Shown here piece by piece: positions 34,678 to 43,769 of a stretch of DNA of 64,000 nucleotides; positions within the stretch are counted from its first letter, which is position 1, and each line of letters begins with the position of its first letter. The stretch is taken from positions 1-64,000 of the forward strand of contig JAHDLB010000006.1 in the NCBI GenBank assembly GCA_018432315.1, written 5' to 3'. The DNA is from Anaerolineae bacterium (lineage in GTDB: Bacteria; Chloroflexota; Anaerolineae; Aggregatilineales; Aggregatilineaceae). The notes under the pieces were generated by a model. That model ran no database searches, was not told the DNA's origin, and was given only the letters and a program-made list of their open reading frames with translations. Position numbers and translations under genes: made by a program.

Positions 34678-37602
34678 TCACGGGCCGCGCGTTTTAAGTT
34701 TGGACGCCATTAACTCGATGGGATGCAGCGCGTGCCGTCCTGCTCCGTGTTCGATTTGTTCCCGGCACGACACACCACTGGCGACGACGATCGCCTCACT
34801 CGCCTCACGGACCGCCGGGAGAAGCCGCTGTTCGGCGATGGTCATCGAAATATCATAGTGTTCGGCTTCGAACCCGAAGCTGCCCGCCACGCCACAGCAC
34901 CCATCATCCGGCTCGACGACGTCGCAGTGAGGTAGCAGCTCGAACATGCGCCTGGCGGCGTGGGTACCCCACAGCGCCCGCTGGTAACAATGTCCGTGCA
35001 GGACGACCTGGCACGGCGTCGCATCGAATAACGTCTGGTCCACCAGCCCGGCCTCCGCAGCTTCGGCCAGCCACTCCTCGACTGTGATGACGCACGCGGC
35101 GACTTGACGTGCATCGTCCCGCAGATCTCCGCTCACCAGATCGGGATACTCGTCGCGGAAAGCGGCGGCACAGCTTGGCTCGATGAACATGAAACGATCA
35201 CCCCGCGCTGCCAGCGGCGCCATCCGCCTGACGTTTCGATTCGCCAGCCGGCGCGCATCGTCGAGCAGCCCCTTCGAGATCAGGGGCCGCCCGCAGCAAT
35301 CGATCTCGCCCGGCCCCCACACGCGCATCTCGAACCCGGCAGCCCGCCCGACGTCCAGCGCAGCCCGGCCCAGGTGCGGGTAGTTGTACTCGGTATAGGT
35401 GTCCGCGATCAGGATCGGAGCCATACGCCTGCCTGGGTCCGAGCCCGCGCCGTATTGCGACGCGTGTCTGCGATACCAGGCGCTGAAACGCTCGCGGGCC
35501 AGGGTCGGAAGCTGGCGCTGCGGTGCCACGCCCAAGCGGCGGAATGCCCAGCGCCCCAGCGCCGAGTTCATGGCGGCATTCGACACGCGCGGCGCGATGC
35601 TCCCCAACCGGTTCAAACGGTGAATGTGCCCAAACACCCACGACCGCAGCGGCACGCCGTGATGATCGTAGTAGGCGGCGGTGAACTCGGCTTTGAGCCG
35701 CGCCATATCCACTGCGGACGGGCATTCCGCTTTGCACGCCTTGCACGACAGGCACAGATCGAGCACCTCATACACGCGCTCATCGGACAACCCCGCCGCT
35801 CCCAGCTTCCCGGCCATCGCCAGCCGCAGCATGTTCGCCCGCCCGCGCGTCGAGTCGGCCTCATCACGCGTCGCCATGAAGCTCGGGCACATCGTGCCGC
35901 TGCCTTCCTTGCGACACACACCCGCCCCGTTGCACATCTCGACCGCCGCCTCGAAACCACCATCTGCCGACCAGTCCAGGCGTGTCGAGGGCGGGCGGTA
36001 CGGCAGCGCGTAGTCCGGCCCATAGCGGAGCGTGCGCGGATCGTCCATCGGCCCGACATCGACCACCTTGCCGGGATTCATGATGCCCTGCGGATCGAAC
36101 AACCGCTTGACCTCGCGGAACGCCGCCGTCAACTGGGGCCCGAACAGCCGGCGGCTGAACTCGCCCCGCGACAGGCCCTCGCCGTGCTCTCCGCTCGTCG
36201 TGCCCTCGAACTCGAGCACGAGATCGGCCACGGCTTCGGCAATCCCCCGGTAGCGCGCCAGCCCCTCGGCGGTTTTCATGTTCAACAAGGGCCGGATGTG
36301 CAGGCAGCCCGCGCTGGCATGGGCATAAATCGCCATACTCGTACCGTGAGTGGCCACGATCTCGCCCACCCGCTCGACGTAGTCCGCCAGCCGGTCCACC
36401 GGCACGGCGGCATCCTCGATGAATGGGACCGGCTTGTACTCGCCGCGCATGCTCATCAGCAGGCCCAGCCCGGCCTTGCGCACTTTCAAGACGTTCGCCA
36501 TCTGCGCCTCGGTGTCCGCCACGAGCGACACGCCGCGAAATCCCGCGGCGGCCAGCCGGTCACCGAGCCGCGTCACCTGCGCTGCCAGTTCGGCCCCACT
36601 CTGGCCGTAATACTCGACCGCCAGCACCGCGCTCGGATCGCCCTCCACGAACGTGAGATAGCGTGAAAACTCGGCGTGGCGGCGCGTCATATCCAGCAGC
36701 AGTCTGTCGATCAGCTCCACCGATGATGGCCCGGTTTCCAGAATGGCCGGCACCAGTTCGAGCGCTGCGCGCAGCGAATCGAATTGCAGCAGCGCCATGC
36801 GGACCATCGCTGGGCGCTCGACCAGCGCCAGGTCCGCCGCCACGACCGTCCCGAGCGTCCCCTCCGAGCCGACGAACAGCGTCGCCAGATTCAACGTCTC
36901 CGGGTCGAGCCGGTCCAGCGGATACCCGGCCACCGAGCGCCAGGTCTTCGGGTACCGGCTGTGGATCTCGCCCGCATTGGCGAGCAGAATCCGCCGGACT
37001 CCGTCGCGGAGCCGTACTTCACGCTCCGTCTCTGCGGCCCCTGCATCGAACCGGAATCGCTCCCCGTCCGCCAGAACGACCTCGCAGGCCCTGACGTGAT
37101 CGGAGAACATGCCATACAGAATGCTGTGCATCCCGGTCGCGTTGTTGCCGATACAGCCCCCGATTGTCGCGCGGTCACCACTCGCCGGGTCGGGTCCGAT
37201 CATCAGCCCCAGCGGCGCGAGCTGCCGGTTAAGGTGGCCCAACACGACGCCCGGCTCCACGCAGATGCGCCGTTCCTCCACATCGATCGACAGCACCCCA
37301 GCCATGTGGCGCGACAGGTCGAGGATGATGGCGTGGCCGACAGCCTGCCCTGCCAGGCTGCTCCCACCCCCACGCGGCAGCACGGGCACGCCGTGCTGCG
37401 AGGCTGCCGCGTGCACCGCTGCCACGTCGTCCGCATCACGGGGGAATACCACGCCCACCGGATCGATCTGGTAATTGCTCGCGTCGGTGCTGTACAGTGC
37501 GCGGCTTACCGCGTCGAACCGGACTTCACCCTTCACACGCTGTATCAGGTCATGTTCGAGCTGGCGCGCAGCAGACAAGGTGCTGTTTTCGTGCAAGGGC
37601 AT
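34678..37602 (-). CDS. FAD-linked 2-hydroxyacid dehydrogenase fused to Fe-S/CCG module (YdiJ-like)
   Basis: A 974-residue flavoprotein. An FAD_binding_4 domain (RGGGSSLAGQAVG, then GCIGNNATGMHS, about 75-160) and a FAD-oxidase C domain (EHGEGLSRGEF, DPQGIMNPGKVVD) are followed by two 4Fe-4S ferredoxin clusters (CNGAGVCRKEGSGTMCP and CLSCKACKAECP, about 560-680). A glycolate-oxidase-type CCG domain comes last (CCGRPLISKG, DGCCGVAGSFG). The same order is found in E. coli YdiJ, a D-2-hydroxyglutarate dehydrogenase of about 1018 residues; D-lactate or glycolate are alternative substrates. Electrons leave through the clusters, probably to the quinone pool. It is the first gene of a minus-strand set with the glycosyltransferase, yjbQ and the GAF kinase. 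Confidence 0.92.
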   Translation of the reverse strand: MPLHENSTLSAARQLEHDLIQRVKGEVRFDAVSRALYSTDASNYQIDPVGVVFPRDADDVAAVHAAASQHGVPVLPRGGGSSLAGQAVGHAIILDLSRHMAGVLSIDVEERRICVEPGVVLGHLNRQLAPLGLMIGPDPASGDRATIGGCIGNNATGMHSILYGMFSDHVRACEVVLADGERFRFDAGAAETEREVRLRDGVRRILLANAGEIHSRYPKTWRSVAGYPLDRLDPETLNLATLFVGSEGTLGTVVAADLALVERPAMVRMALLQFDSLRAALELVPAILETGPSSVELIDRLLLDMTRRHAEFSRYLTFVEGDPSAVLAVEYYGQSGAELAAQVTRLGDRLAAAGFRGVSLVADTEAQMANVLKVRKAGLGLLMSMRGEYKPVPFIEDAAVPVDRLADYVERVGEIVATHGTSMAIYAHASAGCLHIRPLLNMKTAEGLARYRGIAEAVADLVLEFEGTTSGEHGEGLSRGEFSRRLFGPQLTAAFREVKRLFDPQGIMNPGKVVDVGPMDDPRTLRYGPDYALPYRPPSTRLDWSADGGFEAAVEMCNGAGVCRKEGSGTMCPSFMATRDEADSTRGRANMLRLAMAGKLGAAGLSDERVYEVLDLCLSCKACKAECPSAVDMARLKAEFTAAYYDHHGVPLRSWVFGHIHRLNRLGSIAPRVSNAAMNSALGRWAFRRLGVAPQRQLPTLARERFSAWYRRHASQYGAGSDPGRRMAPILIADTYTEYNYPHLGRAALDVGRAAGFEMRVWGPGEIDCCGRPLISKGLLDDARRLANRNVRRMAPLAARGDRFMFIEPSCAAAFRDEYPDLVSGDLRDDARQVAACVITVEEWLAEAAEAGLVDQTLFDATPCQVVLHGHCYQRALWGTHAARRMFELLPHCDVVEPDDGCCGVAGSFGFEAEHYDISMTIAEQRLLPAVREASEAIVVASGVSCREQIEHGAGRHALHPIELMASKLKTRGP

Positions 37603-37626
37603 AAGCTCCGCTCACATCAATAACAC

Positions 37627-37655
37627 GACCGCCTGTGAAAACACCACAGGCGGTC
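37627..37655 (-). terminator. Hairpin terminator after the MalK-type ATPase gene
   Basis: A perfect 11-bp stem (GACCGCCTGTG/CACAGGCGGTC) with a 7-base loop lies between the ATPase stop (37692) and the FAD dehydrogenase start (37602). On the minus strand it is followed by GTGTTATTG, so the U-tract is weak. Confidence 0.6.
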
Positions 37656-37691
37656 CGAGCCAATGAAATCACGACTGGTGAACCCGGACGG

Positions 37692-38792
37692 CTAAATCGC
37701 CTGCTCCGTGTCCATGTCAAACAGTTGCATAGAAGCCATGTTGAAGACTACAGAGGTGCGCTGTCCAACTGTGACGTGCGCTCGTGGATCCATCCGTGCC
37801 AGGAACGTCTTGCCGCCCTCTTCCAGGTACACGATTTTCTCGTGGCCCATCTCTTCGACGACGTCGACATTGGCTTCGGTCAATGAGGGCTTGATGCCCG
37901 CCGGCTGGTAATCCGGATGATCGATGTTCTCGGGCCGGATGCCGAAGATCACCTTCTTGCCCAGGTACGGGCGATACCGATCGTACCGCTCTTGTGGAAC
38001 TTCCAGGCGGAAGAAACCGGTATCGACATGCATCACGCCGTTTTCTTCGGTGAGGGCCGAGTTGTCGAAGAAATTCATTGCCGGGCTGCCGATGAAGCCA
38101 GCCACAAACACGTTGTTCGGGTGATCGTACAGGTTGGTGGGCGTGTCAATCTGCATCAGTTCACCGGCGCGCAGCACCGCGATACGCTGGCCCATCGTCA
38201 TCGCCTCGGTCTGGTCGTGGGTCACGTAAATGAAGGTCGTGCCCAGACGCTGGTGAAGCTTGCTGATGAACGCGCGCGCCTCAACGCGAAGCTTGGCGTC
38301 CAGGTTCGAGAGCGGCTCGTCCAGCAAGAACACCGCCGGCTCGCGCACAATCGCGCGGCCCAGCGCCACACGCTGACGCTGACCACCCGACAACTGGCGC
38401 GGACGGCGATCCAGCAACTGCTCGATGCCCAGGCTGGCGGCTGTTTCGCGCACGCGCTCCTCGATCACCTGCTTCGGCGTCCGGCGCAGGCGCAGCCCAA
38501 AGGCCATGTTGTCGTACACGGTCATGTGCGGGTACAGCGCGTAACTCTGGAATACCATCGCGATGTCGCGATCCTTGGGGGCCACGTTGTTCACGACCCG
38601 ATCCCCAATCAGGATCTCACCCTCAGTGATTTCCTCCAAACCGGCCAGCATACGCAAGCTGGTCGATTTGCCACACCCTGACGGACCGACGAAGACGAGA
38701 AACTCGCCGTCAGGAATTTCGATGCTGAGGTCCTTGACCGCCTCAACATCTCCCCAACGTTTGGTAACATTTCGATACGTTACACTCGCCAC
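37692..38792 (-). CDS. MalK/UgpC-type sugar ABC transporter ATPase
   Basis: A 366-residue ATPase for carbohydrate import. Motifs: Walker A GPSGCGKS, Q-loop FQSYALYPHM, signature LSGGQRQR, Walker B VFLLDEP, D-loop SNLDAK and H-loop VTHDQTEAM. The C-terminal regulatory region has the MalK-type GSPAMNFF and FGIRPENI stretches. The start is the GTG at 38792, which has a strong ribosome site AGGGAGG; the TTG at 38873 lies near the predicted promoter and is rejected. No permease is adjacent, so it is probably a shared multi-task ATPase for several sugar importers, a known arrangement in Gram-positives. A binding lipoprotein is encoded at 43770 but is not linked. Confidence 0.94.
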   Translation of the reverse strand: MASVTYRNVTKRWGDVEAVKDLSIEIPDGEFLVFVGPSGCGKSTSLRMLAGLEEITEGEILIGDRVVNNVAPKDRDIAMVFQSYALYPHMTVYDNMAFGLRLRRTPKQVIEERVRETAASLGIEQLLDRRPRQLSGGQRQRVALGRAIVREPAVFLLDEPLSNLDAKLRVEARAFISKLHQRLGTTFIYVTHDQTEAMTMGQRIAVLRAGELMQIDTPTNLYDHPNNVFVAGFIGSPAMNFFDNSALTEENGVMHVDTGFFRLEVPQERYDRYRPYLGKKVIFGIRPENIDHPDYQPAGIKPSLTEANVDVVEEMGHEKIVYLEEGGKTFLARMDPRAHVTVGQRTSVVFNMASMQLFDMDTEQAI

Positions 38793-38882
38793 GGGCTTCC
38801 TCCCTAAATTTGGTGACGTGGACGTATAAGTGAGCAAAAAACGCCTTGGATAGCACACTTTAACGATTGACAATGTGCCCCT

Positions 38883-38911
38883 ATTATGGCATTGTCACGC
38901 CGTTAAGACAA
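38883..38911 (-). promoter_or_regulatory. Promoter of the MalK-type ATPase gene
   Basis: On the minus strand -35 TTGTCT (38911-38906) and -10 CATAAT (38888-38883) have a 17-base spacer. The transcript would start near 38876 and carry a leader of about 85 bases before the GTG start. Confidence 0.5.
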
Positions 38912-39027
38912 GTACTTGCCGGGCAAGCCTCCTGTTTAGACAACCAGTCTCTCTATACCACTAAATTTGTATCATACATTTCCGGCGAACACAACCTCCC
39001 CACTCGCCCCACGAAACGCAGCCCCGC

Positions 39028-40569
39028 CTAATGCTGGAAGTGCCGCACGCCCGTGAACACCATCGCCATGCCGTGCTCGTTGGCGGCATCGATCACTTCC
39101 TGGTCGCGGATCGAGCCGCCCGGCTGGACAATCCCCACCACCCCGGCCTCGGCAGCAATCGCAATCGAATCGGGGAATGGGAAAAACGCATCCGACGCGA
39201 GAATCGCCCCGCGCGCCCGATCGCCGGCTTTGGCAACCGCCAGCCGGACAGCATCCACCCGGCTCGGCAGCCCTCCCCCCACGCCAACCGTCGCATTCGC
39301 CACCGCCAGCACGATCGCGTTGCTCTTGACCCGTTGCACGGCCTTCCAGCCGAACCGCATGGCCTGCAATTCTTCGGACGTGGGCCGCCGCTGCGACACG
39401 ACCTGCCAATCGGCATCAACGGGATCGCCCTGGTCCGGCTGCTGGATCAAAAAGCCTCCGCGAATGCTGCGCATTTCGTAGCCCGCGGGCGTCTGTCCCG
39501 GCGGAATCCGGATCAGCCGGCAGTTCTTCCGTGATGTGCTGAGCATCTGTTGGGCGGGCGGCGAAAAGTCCGGCGCCACAATCGCCTCCACGAACAGGGA
39601 GCCAATCGCTTCCACCAGCGCCTCGTCAACTAGGCGATTGCAGGCGATGATCCCGCCGAATGCGGATACCGGGTCCGAGGCCAGCGCCAGCGGAAATGCC
39701 TCGGCCAGAGTCTGCGCTGTCGCGATTCCGGTCGGTGTCAGGTGCTTGACGATCACCACGGTGGGCGTTTCGTACATACTGGCCGCCCGCCATGCCGCGT
39801 CAGCATCCAGCAGGTTATTGTAGGACAGCTCTTTTCCGCCCAACAACTCCCCGCCCAGCGGCCCTACCCCACTCCCGATGGCATACAGGCCAGCTTTTTG
39901 GTGGGCATTCTCTCCGTAGCGCAGTTCTTGCACGCGCGTCAGCCCCAGCGACAGCACATCCGGCAAACCGGTCTCCCCGCCCTCTGCCACCGGCGTCTCC
40001 TGCACCAGGTACGCGTGAATCGCGGTATCGTAATCACGTGTGAGGCGAAACGCCTTGACGGCCAGCTTGCGGCGTATGGCTTCCTCGACCTGGCCGGCGC
40101 CGCGCAGCATTCCCAGGACTGCCGGGTAGTCGACCGGATCCACGACGACGGTTACCCGATCGAAATTCTTCGCGGCGGCCCGCACCAACGCCACGCCCCC
40201 GATGTCAATCTGTTCGATGGCCTCCGCGAGTGTGATCCCCTGCTGGGCCACGGTTTCCTGGAACGGGTACAGGTTGCTGACCACCATATCGATCGCGGCA
40301 TAGCCGTGCCGTTTGAGCGTGTCCAGGTCTTCTGGCGTGTTCCGCGCCAGGATGCCCGCGTGAATGGCCGGATGCAGCGTTTTGACACGACCGGAGAGCA
40401 TTTCCGGTGCCTGAGTCACGCGCTCGACCGGTGTCACGGTCAGGCCGGCGGATTCCAGCGCGCGTGCTGTGCCGCCGCTGGCGACGAGATCCCAGCCAAG
40501 ATCGGCCAGGCCGCGCGCGAATTCTTCCAGTCCGGTCTTGTCATATACGCTGAAGATTGCCCGTGGCAT
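39028..40569 (-). CDS. purH: Bifunctional AICAR formyltransferase/IMP cyclohydrolase
   Basis: Catalyses the last two steps of de novo IMP synthesis. The 513-residue length matches the family. The N-terminal MGS-like cyclohydrolase domain starts with IFSVYDKTG and has SGGTARAL and KTLHPAIHAGIL. The transformylase domain has YGENAHQKAG, the catalytic Lys-His pair in VIVKHLTPTG, PVSAFGGIIACN and the C-terminal SDAFFPFPDSI ... QPGGSIRD. The usual KHxNPCG is KHLTPTG here, a substitution outside the Lys-His pair. I chose ATG 40569 with ribosome site GGGAGG; the longer frame overlaps purB. The gene follows purB by 22 bases in an operon. Confidence 0.97.
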   Translation of the reverse strand: MPRAIFSVYDKTGLEEFARGLADLGWDLVASGGTARALESAGLTVTPVERVTQAPEMLSGRVKTLHPAIHAGILARNTPEDLDTLKRHGYAAIDMVVSNLYPFQETVAQQGITLAEAIEQIDIGGVALVRAAAKNFDRVTVVVDPVDYPAVLGMLRGAGQVEEAIRRKLAVKAFRLTRDYDTAIHAYLVQETPVAEGGETGLPDVLSLGLTRVQELRYGENAHQKAGLYAIGSGVGPLGGELLGGKELSYNNLLDADAAWRAASMYETPTVVIVKHLTPTGIATAQTLAEAFPLALASDPVSAFGGIIACNRLVDEALVEAIGSLFVEAIVAPDFSPPAQQMLSTSRKNCRLIRIPPGQTPAGYEMRSIRGGFLIQQPDQGDPVDADWQVVSQRRPTSEELQAMRFGWKAVQRVKSNAIVLAVANATVGVGGGLPSRVDAVRLAVAKAGDRARGAILASDAFFPFPDSIAIAAEAGVVGIVQPGGSIRDQEVIDAANEHGMAMVFTGVRHFQH

Positions 40570-40591
40570 ACGTCCTCCCGGTTGTCTAGTG

Positions 40592-42007
40592 CTAGTCAAG
40601 CGCTTGTCGAATTTGTGCCGCCAACACGCGGGCGAGACGAGGCGCGTCGCCCACATACGCCCGCGCGTCGAGCAGGCGCCGTAGCTCGTCCGGCGTCATC
40701 ACCGCCACGATGTCGCTGTCGGAAGCCAGCAGCTCGTAAAGTGGATTGATCCCTGTCTCGGCCACCTGGGCCCACGCCGTCATGCTGTGCTGCCGCAGCC
40801 GCTCGTGCATTTCCTGCCGGTCGGCGCCTCGTCGCGCCAACTGCATCAGAACGCGCTCGACTGCCGAAAACGTCCCCCACACGGCCAGGTTGCGCTCTAC
40901 CGCCCCCAGGTCGACGCGCATCTCGGCGAACAACCGCCGGCTTGCCTGCAGAAGCGCGGACGCGGTCAGGAACGCCTGGGGAAGCACCAGCCGCCGGTTC
41001 GCCGAATCGTCGAGCGTTCGCTCCAACACAGAGAGCGCCGCGTTGTCCCACGCTACGCGCGGCAAACTCGCCAGATAGCGCGCCAGGCTGTTGATTTTCT
41101 CGGCGGTGATCGGGTTACGCTTGAACGGCATGGCCGACGAGCCGACCTGCTTCTCGCGGAACGGCTCCGCCCACTCACCAAACGGCGGCGACTGCAGCAC
41201 GCGCAGGTCGAGCGCGAACTTGCTCAGGCTCGCCGCCAGCCCGGCCAGCGCATTGACGACCAGCCAATCCTGCTTGCGGGGATACGTCTGAGTCGTGACG
41301 GTGAACGCTGCCAGCCCCAGCCGGTCCATGACACCGCGCTCCAGATCGCCCGGCGTCCCTGGCAACGCTTCCAGCAGTTCGGCGTAGGATGCGCCGGTCC
41401 CCACCGCGCCCTTGATCCCTTTTCCGCGCAGCAGCCCGCGGACGCGAGCCAGTTCGGACCAATCGCCCAGCAAGTCCTGTCCGTACTGCGCCAACCGGTA
41501 ACCCAGCGTGGTCGGTTCGGCGGGCTGGATGTGTGTGAACCCGATGCAGGCGGTTTCGGCGGTTGCGTCGATCCGGTCGGCCAGCCCGGCCAACAGCGCT
41601 TTGAGCGCGGCCAGGATCTCGTCGAGCGCCTCGATCAGGCGCAGCGCATCCGCGTTATCCTGAATGTCCGCGCTCGTCGCGCCGAGATGCAACACGCCTC
41701 CGCCCACCGCGCACTGCTCCGCAAATGCGCGCAGTTCCGCCATCAAGTCGTGGTGGATTTCGGCCTCGATAGCCTGCGCCCGGCCCAGGTCGATGTCGGC
41801 CATATGCAATCGAATGTCTCGCGCCTGCTCATCCGCGATCAGCCCGAGCTCGGCTTGTGCCTCGGCCAGCGCCGTCCACACGCGCCGCCACAGCAGCCGC
41901 TGGTGATACTGGCTCCAGATTCGGCGCATGTCGTTCGTGCCATAGCGCCACGAAAAAGGCGAAAGGAACGTGGTATGGTCAAAGCGATCATCTGTCACGA
42001 GGGCCAT
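40592..42007 (-). CDS. purB: Adenylosuccinate lyase
   Basis: Splits fumarate from SAICAR and from adenylosuccinate in purine synthesis. The 471-residue protein belongs to the fumarase/aspartase superfamily. The signature loop is GSSAMPFKRNP, with the catalytic Ser in SSAMP. Conserved region LHLGATSADIQDNAD carries a His/Thr site and GFTHIQPAEPTTLG carries the general-acid His. The N-terminus (FLSPFSWRYG) resembles the longer animal/Chloroflexota type more than the E. coli one. It is transcribed together with purH downstream. Confidence 0.96.
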   Translation of the reverse strand: MALVTDDRFDHTTFLSPFSWRYGTNDMRRIWSQYHQRLLWRRVWTALAEAQAELGLIADEQARDIRLHMADIDLGRAQAIEAEIHHDLMAELRAFAEQCAVGGGVLHLGATSADIQDNADALRLIEALDEILAALKALLAGLADRIDATAETACIGFTHIQPAEPTTLGYRLAQYGQDLLGDWSELARVRGLLRGKGIKGAVGTGASYAELLEALPGTPGDLERGVMDRLGLAAFTVTTQTYPRKQDWLVVNALAGLAASLSKFALDLRVLQSPPFGEWAEPFREKQVGSSAMPFKRNPITAEKINSLARYLASLPRVAWDNAALSVLERTLDDSANRRLVLPQAFLTASALLQASRRLFAEMRVDLGAVERNLAVWGTFSAVERVLMQLARRGADRQEMHERLRQHSMTAWAQVAETGINPLYELLASDSDIVAVMTPDELRRLLDARAYVGDAPRLARVLAAQIRQALD

Positions 42008-42134
42008 CCCCGGTTACATCGTCAGGCTACGGCACCGGATTATACAGCATTTGCGCCGCGTGCAAACCGGAACGCAGGGCAGCGCGCCCAGGCGGGTCCA
42101 CGTTTGCCGATTTAGCGGGATGGCGAGTTGCGGG

Positions 42135-42140
42135 TATAAT
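42135..42140 (+). promoter_or_regulatory. -10 box upstream of the small hypothetical gene
   Basis: A perfect TATAAT (42135-42140) lies 44 bases before ATG 42184. The best -35 candidate, TTTAGC at 42111-42116 with an 18-base spacer, is weak. Confidence 0.5.
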
Positions 42141-42183
42141 CGTTTTCAGTACTGCGTGGGTGAGTACATGCGTGAGGTCAGAA

Positions 42184-42507
42184 ATGCCAACCAAAACGAG
42201 CGACAAAGTGAACCTGATGCGCGAAAAACGAGATGCCAAGGCACGCGTGCACCTTGAGCAATACGCGCCCGTTTGGCTTGTAGACGAGACACCCATCCCT
42301 CAGGATGACGCGCTTCAGTTCAACGTGATCTTTTACCATCCCCGATACGGCTGGGTAAATCGCCGGTATCGTTACGACGCCTTCAACGATGTGCTGTACC
42401 ACCAGGGCCAGAATCTCGTCAGCGAGACCCTGGCGCTGGAAATCGAAGAGAAGAAGCCGTATATCGCAGCCGAGACGATCAACACCGTCAATTCGTACGG
42501 CGGCTGA
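42184..42507 (+). CDS. Small conserved-type hypothetical protein
   Basis: A 107-residue soluble protein with no recognisable family motif. It has a charged N-terminus (about 1-28), then alternating strand-like segments (LQFNVIFYHPRYGWVNRRYRYDAFNDVLYHQG) rich in Tyr and Arg, and an acidic C-terminal helix. There is no signal peptide. The start at 42184 has GAGGT five bases upstream and lies after a TATAAT box. The longer frame reaching back to 41857 overlaps purB and is rejected. A terminator-like hairpin follows, so it forms a monocistronic unit. Function unknown. Confidence 0.75.
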   Translation: MPTKTSDKVNLMREKRDAKARVHLEQYAPVWLVDETPIPQDDALQFNVIFYHPRYGWVNRRYRYDAFNDVLYHQGQNLVSETLALEIEEKKPYIAAETINTVNSYGG

Positions 42508-42529
42508 GCCGGGCTTGGCCAGACAGCAG

Positions 42530-42554
42530 CAAGGGGCGCCAGTGACGCCCCTTG
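42530..42554. terminator. Hairpin between the small hypothetical and the acetyltransferase genes
   Basis: A perfect 9-bp stem (CAAGGGGCG/CGCCCCTTG, 530-538 with 546-554) with a 7-base loop lies between two convergent genes. The downstream T-tract is short (TCCCGTTT), so it may act in both directions. Confidence 0.6.
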
Positions 42555-42600
42555 TCCCGTTTCTCGGCCCCTCAAGGATACGTGTGCGGGTGCCCGCCGA

Positions 42601-43641
42601 TCACCTGGCCGCTGCGTCACCGTCCCGGTGATCGATCGCGATCTGGTAGACGTTGACGTCCTTCCCGCCCATGTCGTATTTGTACGACTCGTCGCCGCGC
42701 AGAAAGTCGAACGCCTCGCGCCCCTGCTCAATCGCATATTCGATCAGCCGCGCCAACAGCGTGATCCCCGGACTCAGGTGCCCAAACTGGGCCGGGTCGT
42801 TTCCGGAGTTGTAGACCAATACGCGGTTGTTGTAGTCGAAATTCAGGTACGCCGCCGCGCGCTCGCCGTTCACGGTAAGGAATGCCAGTTGCAGCCAGCC
42901 CTGCTCTGCCATCCTCAGCACCACTTTGTGGAAGAACTCGGCGTTTTGGCGTTCTCTGAGAAACAACGCCTTCTCGTCACTGCTCCGCGCCATCAACGTC
43001 ATGAAACAGCCCAGCTCGGCGCGGAGATCGTGCTCTGAGCCAACAATATACCAATCGACCGCCGCCCCGGCTGCCCGGCGCAGCTTGCGGCGCAGTTCGT
43101 GACGGTTTTTCTTGTCCAGGCTGGCGATATAGTCTTTCCACTCGGTGGGCAGCTCCACCACCGGGCACACCTCCTGCACCTGCACGTCGACGGCGAATCC
43201 CCTTTCGCGCAAAATATCGGGGAAGCGCGCAAGCGCCACGGAGCTTTCCGGGACATTACACAACCGGATTTCGTCATACTGATCCGTGTGGTCAGCGAGA
43301 AAATCGGCAAAGGCGCCATACACCATCTCCTCGCGGCCCCTACGCGCCACCACGTCCAGGTAATCCGTGACATCGACACAGCCGATGGTACGGATAACCC
43401 GCTTGCCGTTGATCATGTCATCGATGAACCAGGGGGCAATGCCTTCGAGCCGGCCCGTCTCTTCGTCACGCGCGGCCAATGCCCAGATTCGACCTGGATG
43501 ATAGGCTTCCCACCAGATCGACTGCCAGTCCCAGGTCAGGAAGATCTGATTGGCGTGGTTGTCGAACAGCAGATCGTTCCACTCATCGCGCAGTTCTTCG
43601 AACAGCGTTTCGCTCTCGTACAGAATAACGTTCACAATCAT
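42601..43641 (-). CDS. FemAB/BioF2-like (CelD/BcsL-type) acetyltransferase
   Basis: A 346-residue protein of the double-GNAT acetyltransferase group (Acetyltransf_6-like), often found with polysaccharide or lipid modification genes. The N-terminal half has WDWQSIWWEAY and a core ending in CPVVELPTEW. The centre has the basic KKNRHELRRKLRR stretch. The C-terminal GNAT fold ends with the family-typical FDFLRGDESYKYDMGG. There is no membrane helix. The acyl acceptor is unknown, with glycans or peptidoglycan-related amines being usual for relatives. It is convergent with the small hypothetical gene and divergent from the sugar-binding lipoprotein gene. Confidence 0.87.
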   Translation of the reverse strand: MIVNVILYESETLFEELRDEWNDLLFDNHANQIFLTWDWQSIWWEAYHPGRIWALAARDEETGRLEGIAPWFIDDMINGKRVIRTIGCVDVTDYLDVVARRGREEMVYGAFADFLADHTDQYDEIRLCNVPESSVALARFPDILRERGFAVDVQVQEVCPVVELPTEWKDYIASLDKKNRHELRRKLRRAAGAAVDWYIVGSEHDLRAELGCFMTLMARSSDEKALFLRERQNAEFFHKVVLRMAEQGWLQLAFLTVNGERAAAYLNFDYNNRVLVYNSGNDPAQFGHLSPGITLLARLIEYAIEQGREAFDFLRGDESYKYDMGGKDVNVYQIAIDHRDGDAAAR

Positions 43642-43726
43642 CCCTCATCGATGACGACTTCCACATGATTCACATACGTCCAGATTCAGATTATACCGAC
43701 TCTGTCCCGATTACCCATCAGAACCA

Positions 43727-43735
43727 TGCTAGAAT
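43727..43735 (+). promoter_or_regulatory. Extended -10 promoter of the solute-binding lipoprotein gene
   Basis: TGC followed by TAGAAT (43730-43735) makes an extended -10. No clear -35 is present. The expected start near 43742 leaves a short leader with ribosome site AGGAG before ATG 43770. Confidence 0.5.
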
Positions 43736-43769
43736 AGACGCAGGTTGTCATCCACACCAGGAGACAGGT